Assembly (NCBI GenBank): GCA_017650305.1 | Contig: JAGCFD010000007.1 | Span: 1 to 51,926 of the forward strand | Length of the DNA: 51,926 nt | Direction of reading: 5' to 3' | Source: Bacteroidales bacterium | GTDB taxonomy: Bacteria > Bacteroidota > Bacteroidia > Bacteroidales > WCHB1-69 | In this document: one piece after another, positions 34,712 to 42,494 of the stretch | Layout of the letters: every line of letters starts with the position of its first letter | Numbering within the stretch: the stretch's first letter is position 1 | Translations under genes and position numbers: made by a program | Notes under the pieces: generated by a model | The model's database searches: none | What the model saw: only the letters and a program-made list of their open reading frames with translations | Told to the model about the DNA's origin: nothing

Positions 34712-35365
34712 ATGACCAAAAAAGAGAAATACCAGTTCATCGTCTCCTATTTTGAAGAGCATCAACCAGATGTGGCATCGGAACTCCACTTTGAAAACGC
34801 CTACCAACTCTTAGTCGCGACCATGCTTGCGGCGCAATGCACAGACAAAAGGGTCAACATGGTGACTCCCGCGCTGTTCAAGGCCTACCCCACCCCTGCA
34901 GCCATGTCAAAGGCTGAGGCAAGTGACATCTTGCCCTACATCTCTTCCGTGTCATATCCCAACAGCAAAGCCGATCATCTGGCAAAGATGAGTCGCACCT
35001 TGGTGGAGAGATTCGGTGGCGAGGTGCCTTCCACCATGGAGGAGCTTACAGAGCTGGCCGGTGTAGGTCGCAAGACCGCCAACGTGGTACTGGCTTTTGC
35101 CTTCAACCAAGCAGCGATGCCCGTCGACACACATGTCTTCCGCGTATCAACGCGCCTCGGACTGGTCAAGGACGCCCCAACCCCGGAAGCCGTCGAGAAA
35201 CAACTCGTGGCCAACTTCCCCAAGGAGTTCGTCTCCAAAGCACATCATTGGCTCCTGTTGCACGGCAGATACATCTGCATGGCACGCAAACCTAAATGCA
35301 CGGAATGCCCGCTAACAGAAATATGCGAAGAGCATAGAAAAATGAAAAACAAAGAGAAATTTTGA
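34712..35365 (+). CDS. nth: Endonuclease III
   Basis: A bifunctional DNA glycosylase/AP lyase for oxidised pyrimidines, 217 residues. The helix-hairpin-helix is ELAGVGRKTANVVL, and VDTHVFR contains the catalytic aspartate. The catalytic lysine lies in the segment LAAQCTDKRVN. The C-terminal 4Fe-4S loop is C-x6-C-x2-C-x5-C (ICMARKPKCTECPLTEIC). The start at 34712 is set by the promoter box at 34659 and by normal family length. A short-period repeat follows its stop. Confidence 0.95.
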   Translation: MTKKEKYQFIVSYFEEHQPDVASELHFENAYQLLVATMLAAQCTDKRVNMVTPALFKAYPTPAAMSKAEASDILPYISSVSYPNSKADHLAKMSRTLVERFGGEVPSTMEELTELAGVGRKTANVVLAFAFNQAAMPVDTHVFRVSTRLGLVKDAPTPEAVEKQLVANFPKEFVSKAHHWLLLHGRYICMARKPKCTECPLTEICEEHRKMKNKEKF

Positions 35366-35367
35366 GC

Positions 35368-35460
35368 TATGGCTATTAGCTATTAGCTATTGGCCGTTAG
35401 CCTTCTAACCGCTAACCTTCTAACCTTTTAACCTTTTAACCTTCTAACCGCTAACCGTTC
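35368..35460. repeat. Composite short-period intergenic repeat
   Basis: The cluster begins three bases after the nth stop. The first part is TTAGCTA/TTGGCCG units of 7 bases; the second is a run of 8-base units of the form CTTTTAAC / CTTCTAAC. It lies between convergent genes (nth and the T9SS cargo). Confidence 0.75.
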
Positions 35461-35473
35461 TCCAACATTTCAA

Positions 35474-37255
35474 CTACAGCACGAGCAAGTCGCCCCGGTA
35501 CACAATAGGCTTGCCTTCTAATGTAGTGCAGTGAATAATCCACATATAGACCACATTCACAGGCAACTTGCCTTTCACATAGCCATTCCACTGGAAGCCT
35601 TTGTTTGTGGAGACATACACCTGCTCTCCCCAACGGTCATATATGGCTATCTCAAAGGTCGCCCAATCGCCTGTCATGATTTCTGGGATATAGAAGAAGT
35701 CGTTCAGACCATCCTCGTTGCTGGGCGTAATGGCATTGGGCAACCGCAATGGATACTCACAGTAGTTGATTCTGATGGAGGCATCTTTCTCGCATCCGTA
35801 ACCGGATGCAGTCACAGTATAGAGTCCGGGATTCTCGATATGGATGATAGAATCCGTTTCACCGGTGCTCCACAGAAAATTGGGCAGAGATGAGTGTGCC
35901 AACAGGTCGGCTGAATTATTGTCGCAGAAAGGATCTTCGGAAATTTGAACTATGGTGGCATACACAGGCTGCACCGTAAGGTACAGTTCCACGATACTAT
36001 CGCATCCGCTCTGCGTGGTCAAGTCTTGGGTCTGATGCAACAATGTGGCATCCAGTGTGGCAGAGGGAGAAATGGAGAAACCATACTTCTCATACCCCTG
36101 TCCTGCACAAACTGTGTCTTGAATCGTGGTGGTGTATGCAGAAAGAACATTGACAACGATGGCAGCCGTGTCGGGGAAAGCATTCCGTGTGCGAATAACG
36201 TACCAAACCGTATCCATTCCGGAATAACCTGTTGCGGCCGTGTAATTAACCATCGTTCCACCCAAATTAGCCTCGCCATGAGCCGGCTGTCCCACCAGTT
36301 CAATCGTGACACCAAAGTTGTCCGACAACAGACGCTCATCAATGGAATCATTAAGCGTAGGATTGAGAGAGAAAGATCCGTCCTGGCAGATCTCTTTAAA
36401 ATCATCATAAGCCGTGGCGGGCGGCACGACCTCCACGTGAATGGTTTTGGGGCAATCAATCATGGGGGAAAACCAGATATCGTCCAATGCGAAGTCGTTA
36501 CCTGATTGCACTGTGTTCAGATTGATAATCTTGACAGTGGCTGTATGGTCATTGTAACCGCTCTCCCAGTCAAATGCGGCAAGATTCCAGATACCGGGTT
36601 GGAGGTTAGCGTAGAACTCCTGGCCGACCTGATTATTAACATAAAATTGCAAATGCGCAACTTTATCAAGGGGTTGTGCAGAACCATTGACCGTCATCAC
36701 ATAACATGAAAAGCGATACTTCGTATTAGGATTGATATTGATGGTCTCTTGCCAAACGGATATGTTTGGGGTTGGATTTCCATTCACGATCATATAGTGA
36801 CCGGAAGCGGTGCCGTAGGTATGATCATAGCAGGTGGTGCAGAAATCGGGATGCACATTATGAGCAACAGAACTGATCGAATAGACACCTTCGGAATAGA
36901 CAGAAGTCGCGTTATAGGTATAGTAACTGGTAAAACCGGTGTTTCCCATCTCAAAACCACTATTGACGGTCATTGTGCTATCCGATTCATAAAATTTTCC
37001 CAACACGGTATAGTCACTTGAGACAGTAGGAGCTACTTTCTGCCAAGAGCGGGCATAAGTGTTTCCCCACTGGATGTTGGGAATCCATTCATACTCCAAC
37101 ATTCCAGAGAGTTGGATCAAGACCGTATCACCGGGCAGGATCAACGTATCCTCTGTGGTAGCATGAAAATCGGAGCACGAACTCTGGGCATAGCCCATCA
37201 GGCACGACATCACAAGGACCAAAACCCATATAAGACAACGGAACTTCTGTAGCAT
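35474..37255 (-). CDS. T9SS type B cargo with Ig-like domains
   Basis: A 593-residue secreted protein. The start at 37255 (MLQKFRCLIWVLVLVMSCLMGYAQS) gives a signal peptide; an earlier frame opening crosses the promoter box. The N-terminal ~250 residues are a jelly-roll-like domain, followed by a cadherin/Ig-like domain and one repeat of the type DTVCAGQGYEKYGF with QSGCDSIVELYLTVQP that also builds the giant adhesin at 42495-48602. The C-terminus is the gliding-motility-associated/type B sorting domain (LPNAITPSNEDGLNDFFYIP, then IYDRWGEQVY and WNGYVKGK), which directs type IX secretion and surface attachment. Adhesin-like role inferred. Confidence 0.82.
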   Translation of the reverse strand: MLQKFRCLIWVLVLVMSCLMGYAQSSCSDFHATTEDTLILPGDTVLIQLSGMLEYEWIPNIQWGNTYARSWQKVAPTVSSDYTVLGKFYESDSTMTVNSGFEMGNTGFTSYYTYNATSVYSEGVYSISSVAHNVHPDFCTTCYDHTYGTASGHYMIVNGNPTPNISVWQETININPNTKYRFSCYVMTVNGSAQPLDKVAHLQFYVNNQVGQEFYANLQPGIWNLAAFDWESGYNDHTATVKIINLNTVQSGNDFALDDIWFSPMIDCPKTIHVEVVPPATAYDDFKEICQDGSFSLNPTLNDSIDERLLSDNFGVTIELVGQPAHGEANLGGTMVNYTAATGYSGMDTVWYVIRTRNAFPDTAAIVVNVLSAYTTTIQDTVCAGQGYEKYGFSISPSATLDATLLHQTQDLTTQSGCDSIVELYLTVQPVYATIVQISEDPFCDNNSADLLAHSSLPNFLWSTGETDSIIHIENPGLYTVTASGYGCEKDASIRINYCEYPLRLPNAITPSNEDGLNDFFYIPEIMTGDWATFEIAIYDRWGEQVYVSTNKGFQWNGYVKGKLPVNVVYMWIIHCTTLEGKPIVYRGDLLVL

Positions 37256-37277
37256 AAGGTAAATTTCAAATGAATTT

Positions 37278-37286
37278 GCAAAAATA
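37278..37286 (-). promoter_or_regulatory. -7 box for the 593-residue T9SS cargo
   Basis: Minus strand TATTTTTGC, 22 bases before the start at 37255. Confidence 0.5.
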
Positions 37287-37344
37287 CGATTTATTTTCAA
37301 ATAACAAAATGTAATCAAACATTTAACCAACGTGGGTATCACAT

Positions 37345-37383
37345 AAAAACAAGCCGCAGCAAGAAATGATTGCCGCGGCTTTG
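37345..37383 (-). terminator. Intrinsic terminator after the 190-residue lipoprotein
   Basis: CAAGCCGCAGCAA pairs with TTGCCGCGGCTTTG (one mismatch), followed on the minus strand by TTTTTAT. It starts about 25 bases after the stop at 37409. Confidence 0.85.
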
Positions 37384-37408
37384 TTATAGATCAGAAGTGA
37401 ATGACCTA

Positions 37409-37981
37409 TTAGTGATAAATCTGATGGCCGAGGAGCTTCATAGACACCTTTTGCTGGTTGTCATATACCCAGATCAAACCAATATTCTCAGCATAGAAGA
37501 AGTGGTAAACATCCGTACCGATCTCATAATCGAATTTATGAACATTCGGATAGGTAACACCATTCACGTCATAGGAAGCGAGTTTCTCGTAATTTGTCCA
37601 ATTTTCGGACTTTCCTTCGGCATCCATCTCCAGAGAGATAGTACCGACATGAGGGACATTCACCTGAACATAGGCCGTGTTGTCCTCAGTGCAGGAAGTG
37701 GAATAGACAGTACACTTAGCGCCACCGAGATTATAGGTGATAGCCTGAGAATAAACCTTGCGCTCATTGCAGGTATTGGCATAGTCGCTATAGTCAGTAA
37801 CCTTAACCGTAAAGTTGGGTTCAGCTGTGGAGCGAGCATCTGCATACTCATAATACGTGTCGTTGCCACCAGGAGCGAACAAGCTGATTGCCAGTGGATT
37901 AATCGGAGTTGTATACTCCTCCTTACAAGCGGTGCAAAGCACAACTAATGCTAAAACAGCAAAATAAAATACTTTTTTCAT
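37409..37981 (-). CDS. Small putative lipoprotein
   Basis: A 190-residue protein with signal MKKVFYFAVLALVVLCTAC, whose last cysteine (Cys19) is the lipobox residue. The start at 37981 is used because the frame opening 21 codons earlier gives no signal. The mature part is beta-rich, with two further cysteines (YANTCNER, STSCTED) and a C-terminal strand pattern (FDYEIGTDVYHFFYAENIGLIWVYDNQ). No family was recognised. It has its own promoter box and terminator. Confidence 0.7.
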   Translation of the reverse strand: MKKVFYFAVLALVVLCTACKEEYTTPINPLAISLFAPGGNDTYYEYADARSTAEPNFTVKVTDYSDYANTCNERKVYSQAITYNLGGAKCTVYSTSCTEDNTAYVQVNVPHVGTISLEMDAEGKSENWTNYEKLASYDVNGVTYPNVHKFDYEIGTDVYHFFYAENIGLIWVYDNQQKVSMKLLGHQIYH

Positions 37982-38021
37982 AATCGTTTTGAATTTAAAT
38001 GAACATTCCAATAAATGAGCA

Positions 38022-38030
38022 GCAAAAATA
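38022..38030 (-). promoter_or_regulatory. -7 box for the 190-residue lipoprotein
   Basis: Minus strand TATTTTTGC, 40 bases before the start at 37981. Confidence 0.5.
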
Positions 38031-38105
38031 AAAAAAAATCGCAATATAAGACGATGCTTTTTATGAAATATTACACCATCTACTGGTTATTCATAAAAAA
38101 AACTT

Positions 38106-38801
38106 TTAGAAATGGAATCCCACTTTGAAAGCCCACACACCGATATTCATCGGATAGGAAGGCTGGCTGTTCTCAAAGAGGCTGCCTTCTTGTACTTTAA
38201 CATTATGGCTGCCCAACCAGTAATAGTGAGCGCCCAAGCTGACCGTGCGAACCAAAAGGATGCCGGCGCCTGCCTCAAAAGCGAACTCAGGACTCATTTT
38301 ATATTTGGTGAGAGTATTCTCCGTACCTTCGGGAGTCTTGAAGAAGAGGTCGGCACCAAGTCCGGCTTCGGCCCAGAGGCCAAACACATCGCTGAAGGTG
38401 GTCGTGTAACTGATACCAGCCATAATCGGCACATTCACATACATGGGCTTTGTCACGTTCCAACTATCATACTTATCACGCAGATCCTTGTTCAAAGCAT
38501 TCCACATACCATCGGCGGAGACAAAGATGCCCAGACCGCTGTTTTCCATCTTGGTGTTTTGGAAGGAGTAGGTATATTTCACTCCAAATGATGCGCCAAA
38601 CATAGCACCACCATTGTGTTCAAAACTGTTAATTCCGGGGATAACCCCAACGATAGGCAGACCGGTCGGTTGCGCATGGAATTCACCCATGGGAAGAATA
38701 CCACCAAATTGGAATGACAAACCTGCTTTAGTAGTCTGTCCGAATGAGCAGACTGAGAAGCACATTAAAAGTGCAGCTAAAACGATACTGATTTTTTTCA
38801 T
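38106..38801 (-). CDS. Outer-membrane beta-barrel protein
   Basis: A 231-residue protein with signal MKKISIVLAALLMCFSVCSFG. The mature part begins TTKAGLSFQFGGILPMGEF and shows alternating strands (ASFGVKYTYSF, GLGIFVSADGMW, FGLWAEAGLGADLF, FEAGAGILLVRTVSLGAHYYW). It ends in an aromatic outer-membrane strand, VWAFKVGFHF, with a terminal Phe. This fits the Bacteroidetes OMP_b-brl/OmpW-like family of 8-stranded barrels. Function unknown; monocistronic. Confidence 0.82.
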   Translation of the reverse strand: MKKISIVLAALLMCFSVCSFGQTTKAGLSFQFGGILPMGEFHAQPTGLPIVGVIPGINSFEHNGGAMFGASFGVKYTYSFQNTKMENSGLGIFVSADGMWNALNKDLRDKYDSWNVTKPMYVNVPIMAGISYTTTFSDVFGLWAEAGLGADLFFKTPEGTENTLTKYKMSPEFAFEAGAGILLVRTVSLGAHYYWLGSHNVKVQEGSLFENSQPSYPMNIGVWAFKVGFHF

Positions 38802-38829
38802 TGCAATAGATTTTAAAATTTTACAAACT

Positions 38830-38838
38830 GCAAAAATA
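38830..38838 (-). promoter_or_regulatory. -7 box for the outer-membrane barrel
   Basis: Minus strand TATTTTTGC, 28 bases before the start at 38801. Confidence 0.5.
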
Positions 38839-38905
38839 GCGGAATAAAAAAAAACGGACTACTATTTTCAAAAAAAAGTATGAACAGGTCAATGGGGGAA
38901 ACTCA

Positions 38906-39823
38906 TCATACCGGCAGGGTGCCTAAAACGGCGCTCCACCCTTCCCGTTCCAACTGGTGGGCATCAATCTCCTGATAGTCTTTCTTAAACCATATCAGTT
39001 GTTTTTTGGCATATCGGCGGGTATGGGTCTTGATATCCTCAACAGCCTTTTCTATTGAGCACTTCCCGTCAAAATAGTCGAAGAGTTCCTTATAGCCCAC
39101 CGTATTCAGGGCGTTGAGATGCCGATAGGGGTAGAGATTGCGGGCCTCCTCCTCCAGTCCTGCTTCCATCATCTTGTCGACTCGTAGTCCGATGCGGGCG
39201 AACAGTTCCTCTCTCGGGCGGTTCAGGTAGTATTTGCAGATAGTGAAGTCTCGTTCTTTAGGCTGATGATGCATCAGGGAGGAATAGGGTTTTCCCGTTT
39301 GGAGGCTCACTTCCACGGCACGGATCATGCGTTTGTGATTGTTCCGGTCAACGGTAGCATAGAAATCCGGGTCGAGAAGTTGTAGTTGGGCGCGCACCGC
39401 CTCAATGCCGTTGGTTTGAAACATCCTGTTGACATAGTCGCGGATTTGCGGGTCGGCATCGGGGGTTTCGTCCACCCCATGACAGACGGCGGCGATGTAT
39501 TGCGGACTTCCGCCCTCCATCAGCACAAAGGGATATTGCTCAAACAGGCGGTCCAGTAACTGGAGAACCGCCTGTTCGTACATATAAATATTGTAATAAT
39601 CGTGTATGGACAACATTCCTACGAGGTATCGCTGAGCTCTTGCCAGTTCCTCGTCTGTGGGATAGGCCGTCCCGATCTTCATCTCATGGTAAAACTGACG
39701 TGAGTCTGCAGAGATGATCGGAACGTGACACTGTTCCGCCAAAGAGACCACAGCAGAGGTCTTGCCCACGGCTGTCGGTCCGGAGATGACTATCAGCGTC
39801 CTATACAATGTCGTCAAATTCAT
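38906..39823 (-). CDS. miaA: tRNA dimethylallyltransferase
   Basis: This enzyme transfers the dimethylallyl group to A37 of tRNAs reading UNN codons. The 305-residue protein has the P-loop GPTAVGKT (15-22), SADSRQFY (38-45) and the GGSPQYI loop, where the family usually has GGTGLYI. RYAKKQLIWF near the C-terminus is the usual tRNA-contact segment. The ATG lies inside the end of the previous gene (23-base overlap); a TTG at codon 6 would remove most of the overlap and cannot be excluded. Third gene of the yebC operon. Confidence 0.93.
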   Translation of the reverse strand: MNLTTLYRTLIVISGPTAVGKTSAVVSLAEQCHVPIISADSRQFYHEMKIGTAYPTDEELARAQRYLVGMLSIHDYYNIYMYEQAVLQLLDRLFEQYPFVLMEGGSPQYIAAVCHGVDETPDADPQIRDYVNRMFQTNGIEAVRAQLQLLDPDFYATVDRNNHKRMIRAVEVSLQTGKPYSSLMHHQPKERDFTICKYYLNRPREELFARIGLRVDKMMEAGLEEEARNLYPYRHLNALNTVGYKELFDYFDGKCSIEKAVEDIKTHTRRYAKKQLIWFKKDYQEIDAHQLEREGWSAVLGTLPV

Positions 39824-40397
39824 TCAGACCACTGATGTCATCATCATCATACCCGTCATTGAACTCGTTGCTGACATCCTCTTCTTCATATTCAAAATCT
39901 TCATCGTCAATCAGTTCGGGCTTTTTGACAGGGGCCGGCATCTCCTTGCACTTATAGGTACACCGCGGGAAGAGGGAAGCATCCTCATCAGTCTGCAGCA
40001 CCTTTTGCAATTCGATGTAGAAAACCTTGGGGTCCATGAAGTCATACTCATAGATGATATGCTGATGAGGATCAGTGATGAAGTCTTTCAGCAGAGAATC
40101 TTTCATGACGAAATTAGGAAGATTGGATTTTGTGCTGAAGACATCATCATCCTCATATTCCGGTTCGGGTTCACCTGCCGGCATATCCTCATCGCTCATA
40201 TCCACCAAGGTGATCTCTTTCTGCTTATTCCATTTCGGGTCGCAGATGGAGAAACACGCCATCTCATTACCTTTCAATCCGATACAATCATAGAGGAGAT
40301 GGTGGAAGGATTCAAAATTGTCGTTGGCGAGGAGTTCCACGTCACGCACAAAATCATCTACTTCATCGTAATAGACTTTGAACTTATAATAATACAT
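39801..40397 (-). CDS. pRiA4b ORF-3-like acidic protein
   Basis: A 198-residue protein beginning MYYYKFKVYYDEVDDFVRDVELLAN. The N-terminal two thirds resemble the plasmid pRiA4b ORF-3 fold family (FESFHHLL, CFSICDPKWNKQKEITL, YEYDFMDP). The C-terminus is a very acidic tail (DDEDFEYEEEDVSNEF onward, with DGYDDDD). Family function is unknown. The start at 40397 is chosen because the preceding eight codons lie in the gap after yebC. The gene lies 32 bases after yebC and its last 23 bases overlap miaA. Confidence 0.72.
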   Translation of the reverse strand: MYYYKFKVYYDEVDDFVRDVELLANDNFESFHHLLYDCIGLKGNEMACFSICDPKWNKQKEITLVDMSDEDMPAGEPEPEYEDDDVFSTKSNLPNFVMKDSLLKDFITDPHQHIIYEYDFMDPKVFYIELQKVLQTDEDASLFPRCTYKCKEMPAPVKKPELIDDEDFEYEEEDVSNEFNDGYDDDDISGLNEFDDIV

Positions 40398-40429
40398 GGT
40401 CAATGGTTTTTGGGATGGCAAAATTTGTA

Positions 40430-41158
40430 TTATTCTTCGGATTCTTCAGGCTCCACCATGTTGTGATAGACGTTGGTCACGTCTTCATCATCATTGATTT
40501 TGTCGAGCAGGAGGTTAACCTCTGCGCGCTGCTCATCGGTGAGAGTCTTCATCTCCTTCGGGATTCTCTCGAACTTGAAGCTCTTGATTTCATATTTGTT
40601 GTCTTCCAGATATTTCTGGATAGGACCAAAAGCTTGGAACTCAGCCATCACGATAATCTCCTCCTCGTCAGCATCGATTTCGGCATCGAAGTCCATCATG
40701 CTAAGTTCAAACTCTTCGAGATCTATTTCAGGGGTACGGGCTACCGTAAAGATGCTCTTGTGGTCGAACAAGAAGTCGAGCATACCGGAAGTGCCGAGGG
40801 AGCCGCCATACTTGTTGAAGTAGCTGCGGATATTAGCCACGGTACGTTGGTTGTTGTCGGTAGCGGCCTCAATCATGATAGCGATGCCGTGAGGTCCGCG
40901 GCCTTCATAGACCATCTCCTTATAGTCGGACTGGTCCTTTTCGAAGGCGCGTTTGATGGCGCGGTCGATGTTATCTTTCGGCATATTCTCATTTCTGGCT
41001 GTCTGGATGAGCAGACGAAGCTTGGAATTCTGATCGGGATCAGGACCGCCGGCCTTAGCCGCCATTGTGATTTCTTTGCCGATACGCGTGAAGGTGCGTG
41101 CCAGATATGCATTACGTTTAAAGATTCTTGCTTTACGATATTCAAAAGCTCTTCCCAT
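40430..41158 (-). CDS. yebC: YebC/PmpR family regulatory protein
   Basis: A 242-residue three-domain protein: MGRAFEYRKARIFKRNAYLA at the start, the helical KLRLLIQTARNENMPKDNIDRAIKRA segment, and VYEGRGPHGIAIMIEAATDNNQRT in the middle. The family includes DNA-binding regulators (PmpR) and factors that relieve ribosome stalling at proline-rich stretches (YebC2/TACO1), so the role may be translational. First gene of a unit with the ORF-3-like protein and miaA; the link to a tRNA modification enzyme fits a translation role. Confidence 0.93.
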   Translation of the reverse strand: MGRAFEYRKARIFKRNAYLARTFTRIGKEITMAAKAGGPDPDQNSKLRLLIQTARNENMPKDNIDRAIKRAFEKDQSDYKEMVYEGRGPHGIAIMIEAATDNNQRTVANIRSYFNKYGGSLGTSGMLDFLFDHKSIFTVARTPEIDLEEFELSMMDFDAEIDADEEEIIVMAEFQAFGPIQKYLEDNKYEIKSFKFERIPKEMKTLTDEQRAEVNLLLDKINDDEDVTNVYHNMVEPEESEE

Positions 41159-41250
41159 AGTAAATGTACTTATACGTTTAACTTAAAATTATCAATCCAT
41201 CTGTTTTTCACACACATTACCTTTTTCAACAGACGTATGAAAACAGCGCG

Positions 41251-41279
41251 GCAAAGATACAAAAAAATCCTATCTTTGC
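41251..41279. promoter_or_regulatory. Back-to-back -7 boxes for yebC and the permease
   Basis: Minus TATCTTTGC at 41251-41259 serves yebC (start 41158). Plus TATCTTTGC at 41271-41279 serves the permease (start 41294). Eleven bases separate them. Confidence 0.5.
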
Positions 41280-41293
41280 ACCCTGATTGAATT

Positions 41294-42394
41294 ATGAATA
41301 TTTTTAAAAGGAAACCGGAGGAATACAGGGCCACTTCTTTAAGCGAACTTACTTGGAAACGTTTCAAGAAGGAAAAGGAGGGGATGATATCGTTAGGATT
41401 CATCCTGATTGTGATTGTCATCTCTGTCTTGGGCTATCTCATCACGCCGGATCCTACGCCATACTGCAACCGCCAGCAGCTGGAGATTGCCCTGCGCAGT
41501 CCGGGCTTCACAGTGCAGATGTTGCAGGTTCGTCCCGCCGAGGAGGTGCCGCGTCACAACGTGTTTCACCGTATGTTGTTCGGCCAGCCCGACCAATACC
41601 GAAGCATTCCCATCTCCAGTTATGAGGATTTAGGCGACTCCCTACGTGTAATGCTCTTCGAACAAGAGGTTGGCAGCACATACGCCAAGAGTTCTTTAGC
41701 GTCCAAGCCCGTGGTATCACGGCGATTTCTCTTAGGCACTGACCGTTACGGGCGCGATGTGCTGAGTCAACTGATGATCGGTTCGCGCGTGAGTCTCTCG
41801 GTAGGTTTCCTGTCCATCTTCATTGCCCTCATCATCGGCATCGGTGTGGGAGCGGTGGCAGGCTACTACCGCGGCAAAGTCGATGACGTGCTCACCTTCA
41901 TCATCAACGTGGTATGGTCCATCCCCACCCTGCTGCTGGTCATTGCCATCAGCTTCGCCTTGGGCAAGGGCTTCTGGCAGATCTTCATCGCCATCGGCCT
42001 GACCATGTGGGTGGATATCGCACGTGTGGTGCGCGGACAGGTCATCAGTCTCCGTGAGCAGGACTTTGTGGAGTCGGGTCGCGCCTTAGGTTATAGCAAC
42101 CTGCGCATTATTTTCAAGCACATCCTGCCCAACATCACGGGCACCATCATCGTCATCGCCGCCTCCAACTTCTCCTCCGCCATCCTCAACGAAGCGGGAT
42201 TGAGTTTCCTCGGTTTAGGCGTGCAGCCTCCTACTCCCTCCTGGGGCATGATGATGAAGGAGAACTACGCTTATATCGTACTGCACAAAGCCTACCTCTC
42301 CATCGCCCCTGGCCTCGCCATCATGCTGTTAGTGCTCGCCTTCATGCTCGTCGGCAACGCCCTCCGCAATGCCATGGACATCAGGAGCAGTTGA
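41294..42394 (+). CDS. DppC/OppC-like ABC transporter permease
   Basis: A 366-residue inner-membrane permease. The first helix (GFILIVIVISVLGYLI) is followed by an unusually long extracytoplasmic segment of about 90 residues. The standard entry motif RRFLLGTDRYGRDVLSQLMIGSRVSL comes next, then five more helices. The EAA loop is EQDFVESGRALGYSNLRIIFKHILPN, the ATPase contact. The family moves oligopeptides, dipeptides or nickel. No partner permease, ATPase or binding protein is adjacent, so it must work with subunits encoded elsewhere. It ends in a short-period repeat. Confidence 0.88.
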   Translation: MNIFKRKPEEYRATSLSELTWKRFKKEKEGMISLGFILIVIVISVLGYLITPDPTPYCNRQQLEIALRSPGFTVQMLQVRPAEEVPRHNVFHRMLFGQPDQYRSIPISSYEDLGDSLRVMLFEQEVGSTYAKSSLASKPVVSRRFLLGTDRYGRDVLSQLMIGSRVSLSVGFLSIFIALIIGIGVGAVAGYYRGKVDDVLTFIINVVWSIPTLLLVIAISFALGKGFWQIFIAIGLTMWVDIARVVRGQVISLREQDFVESGRALGYSNLRIIFKHILPNITGTIIVIAASNFSSAILNEAGLSFLGLGVQPPTPSWGMMMKENYAYIVLHKAYLSIAPGLAIMLLVLAFMLVGNALRNAMDIRSS

Positions 42395-42440
42395 CAGTTG
42401 TCAGTTTGGAGTTTGGAGTTTGGAGTTTAAAGTTAGAAGT
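42395..42440. repeat. Short-period GTTTGGA intergenic repeat
   Basis: Directly after the permease stop: two CAGTTGT-like units, then GTTTGGA in tandem, then degraded AGTTTAAAGTTAGAAGT. Period 7 bases. Confidence 0.75.
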
Positions 42441-42494
42441 TTGCTGTTCGGGGCAAACGGAGTCCTCGCAGTTTGTTTTTAAACTGTCACCGCC

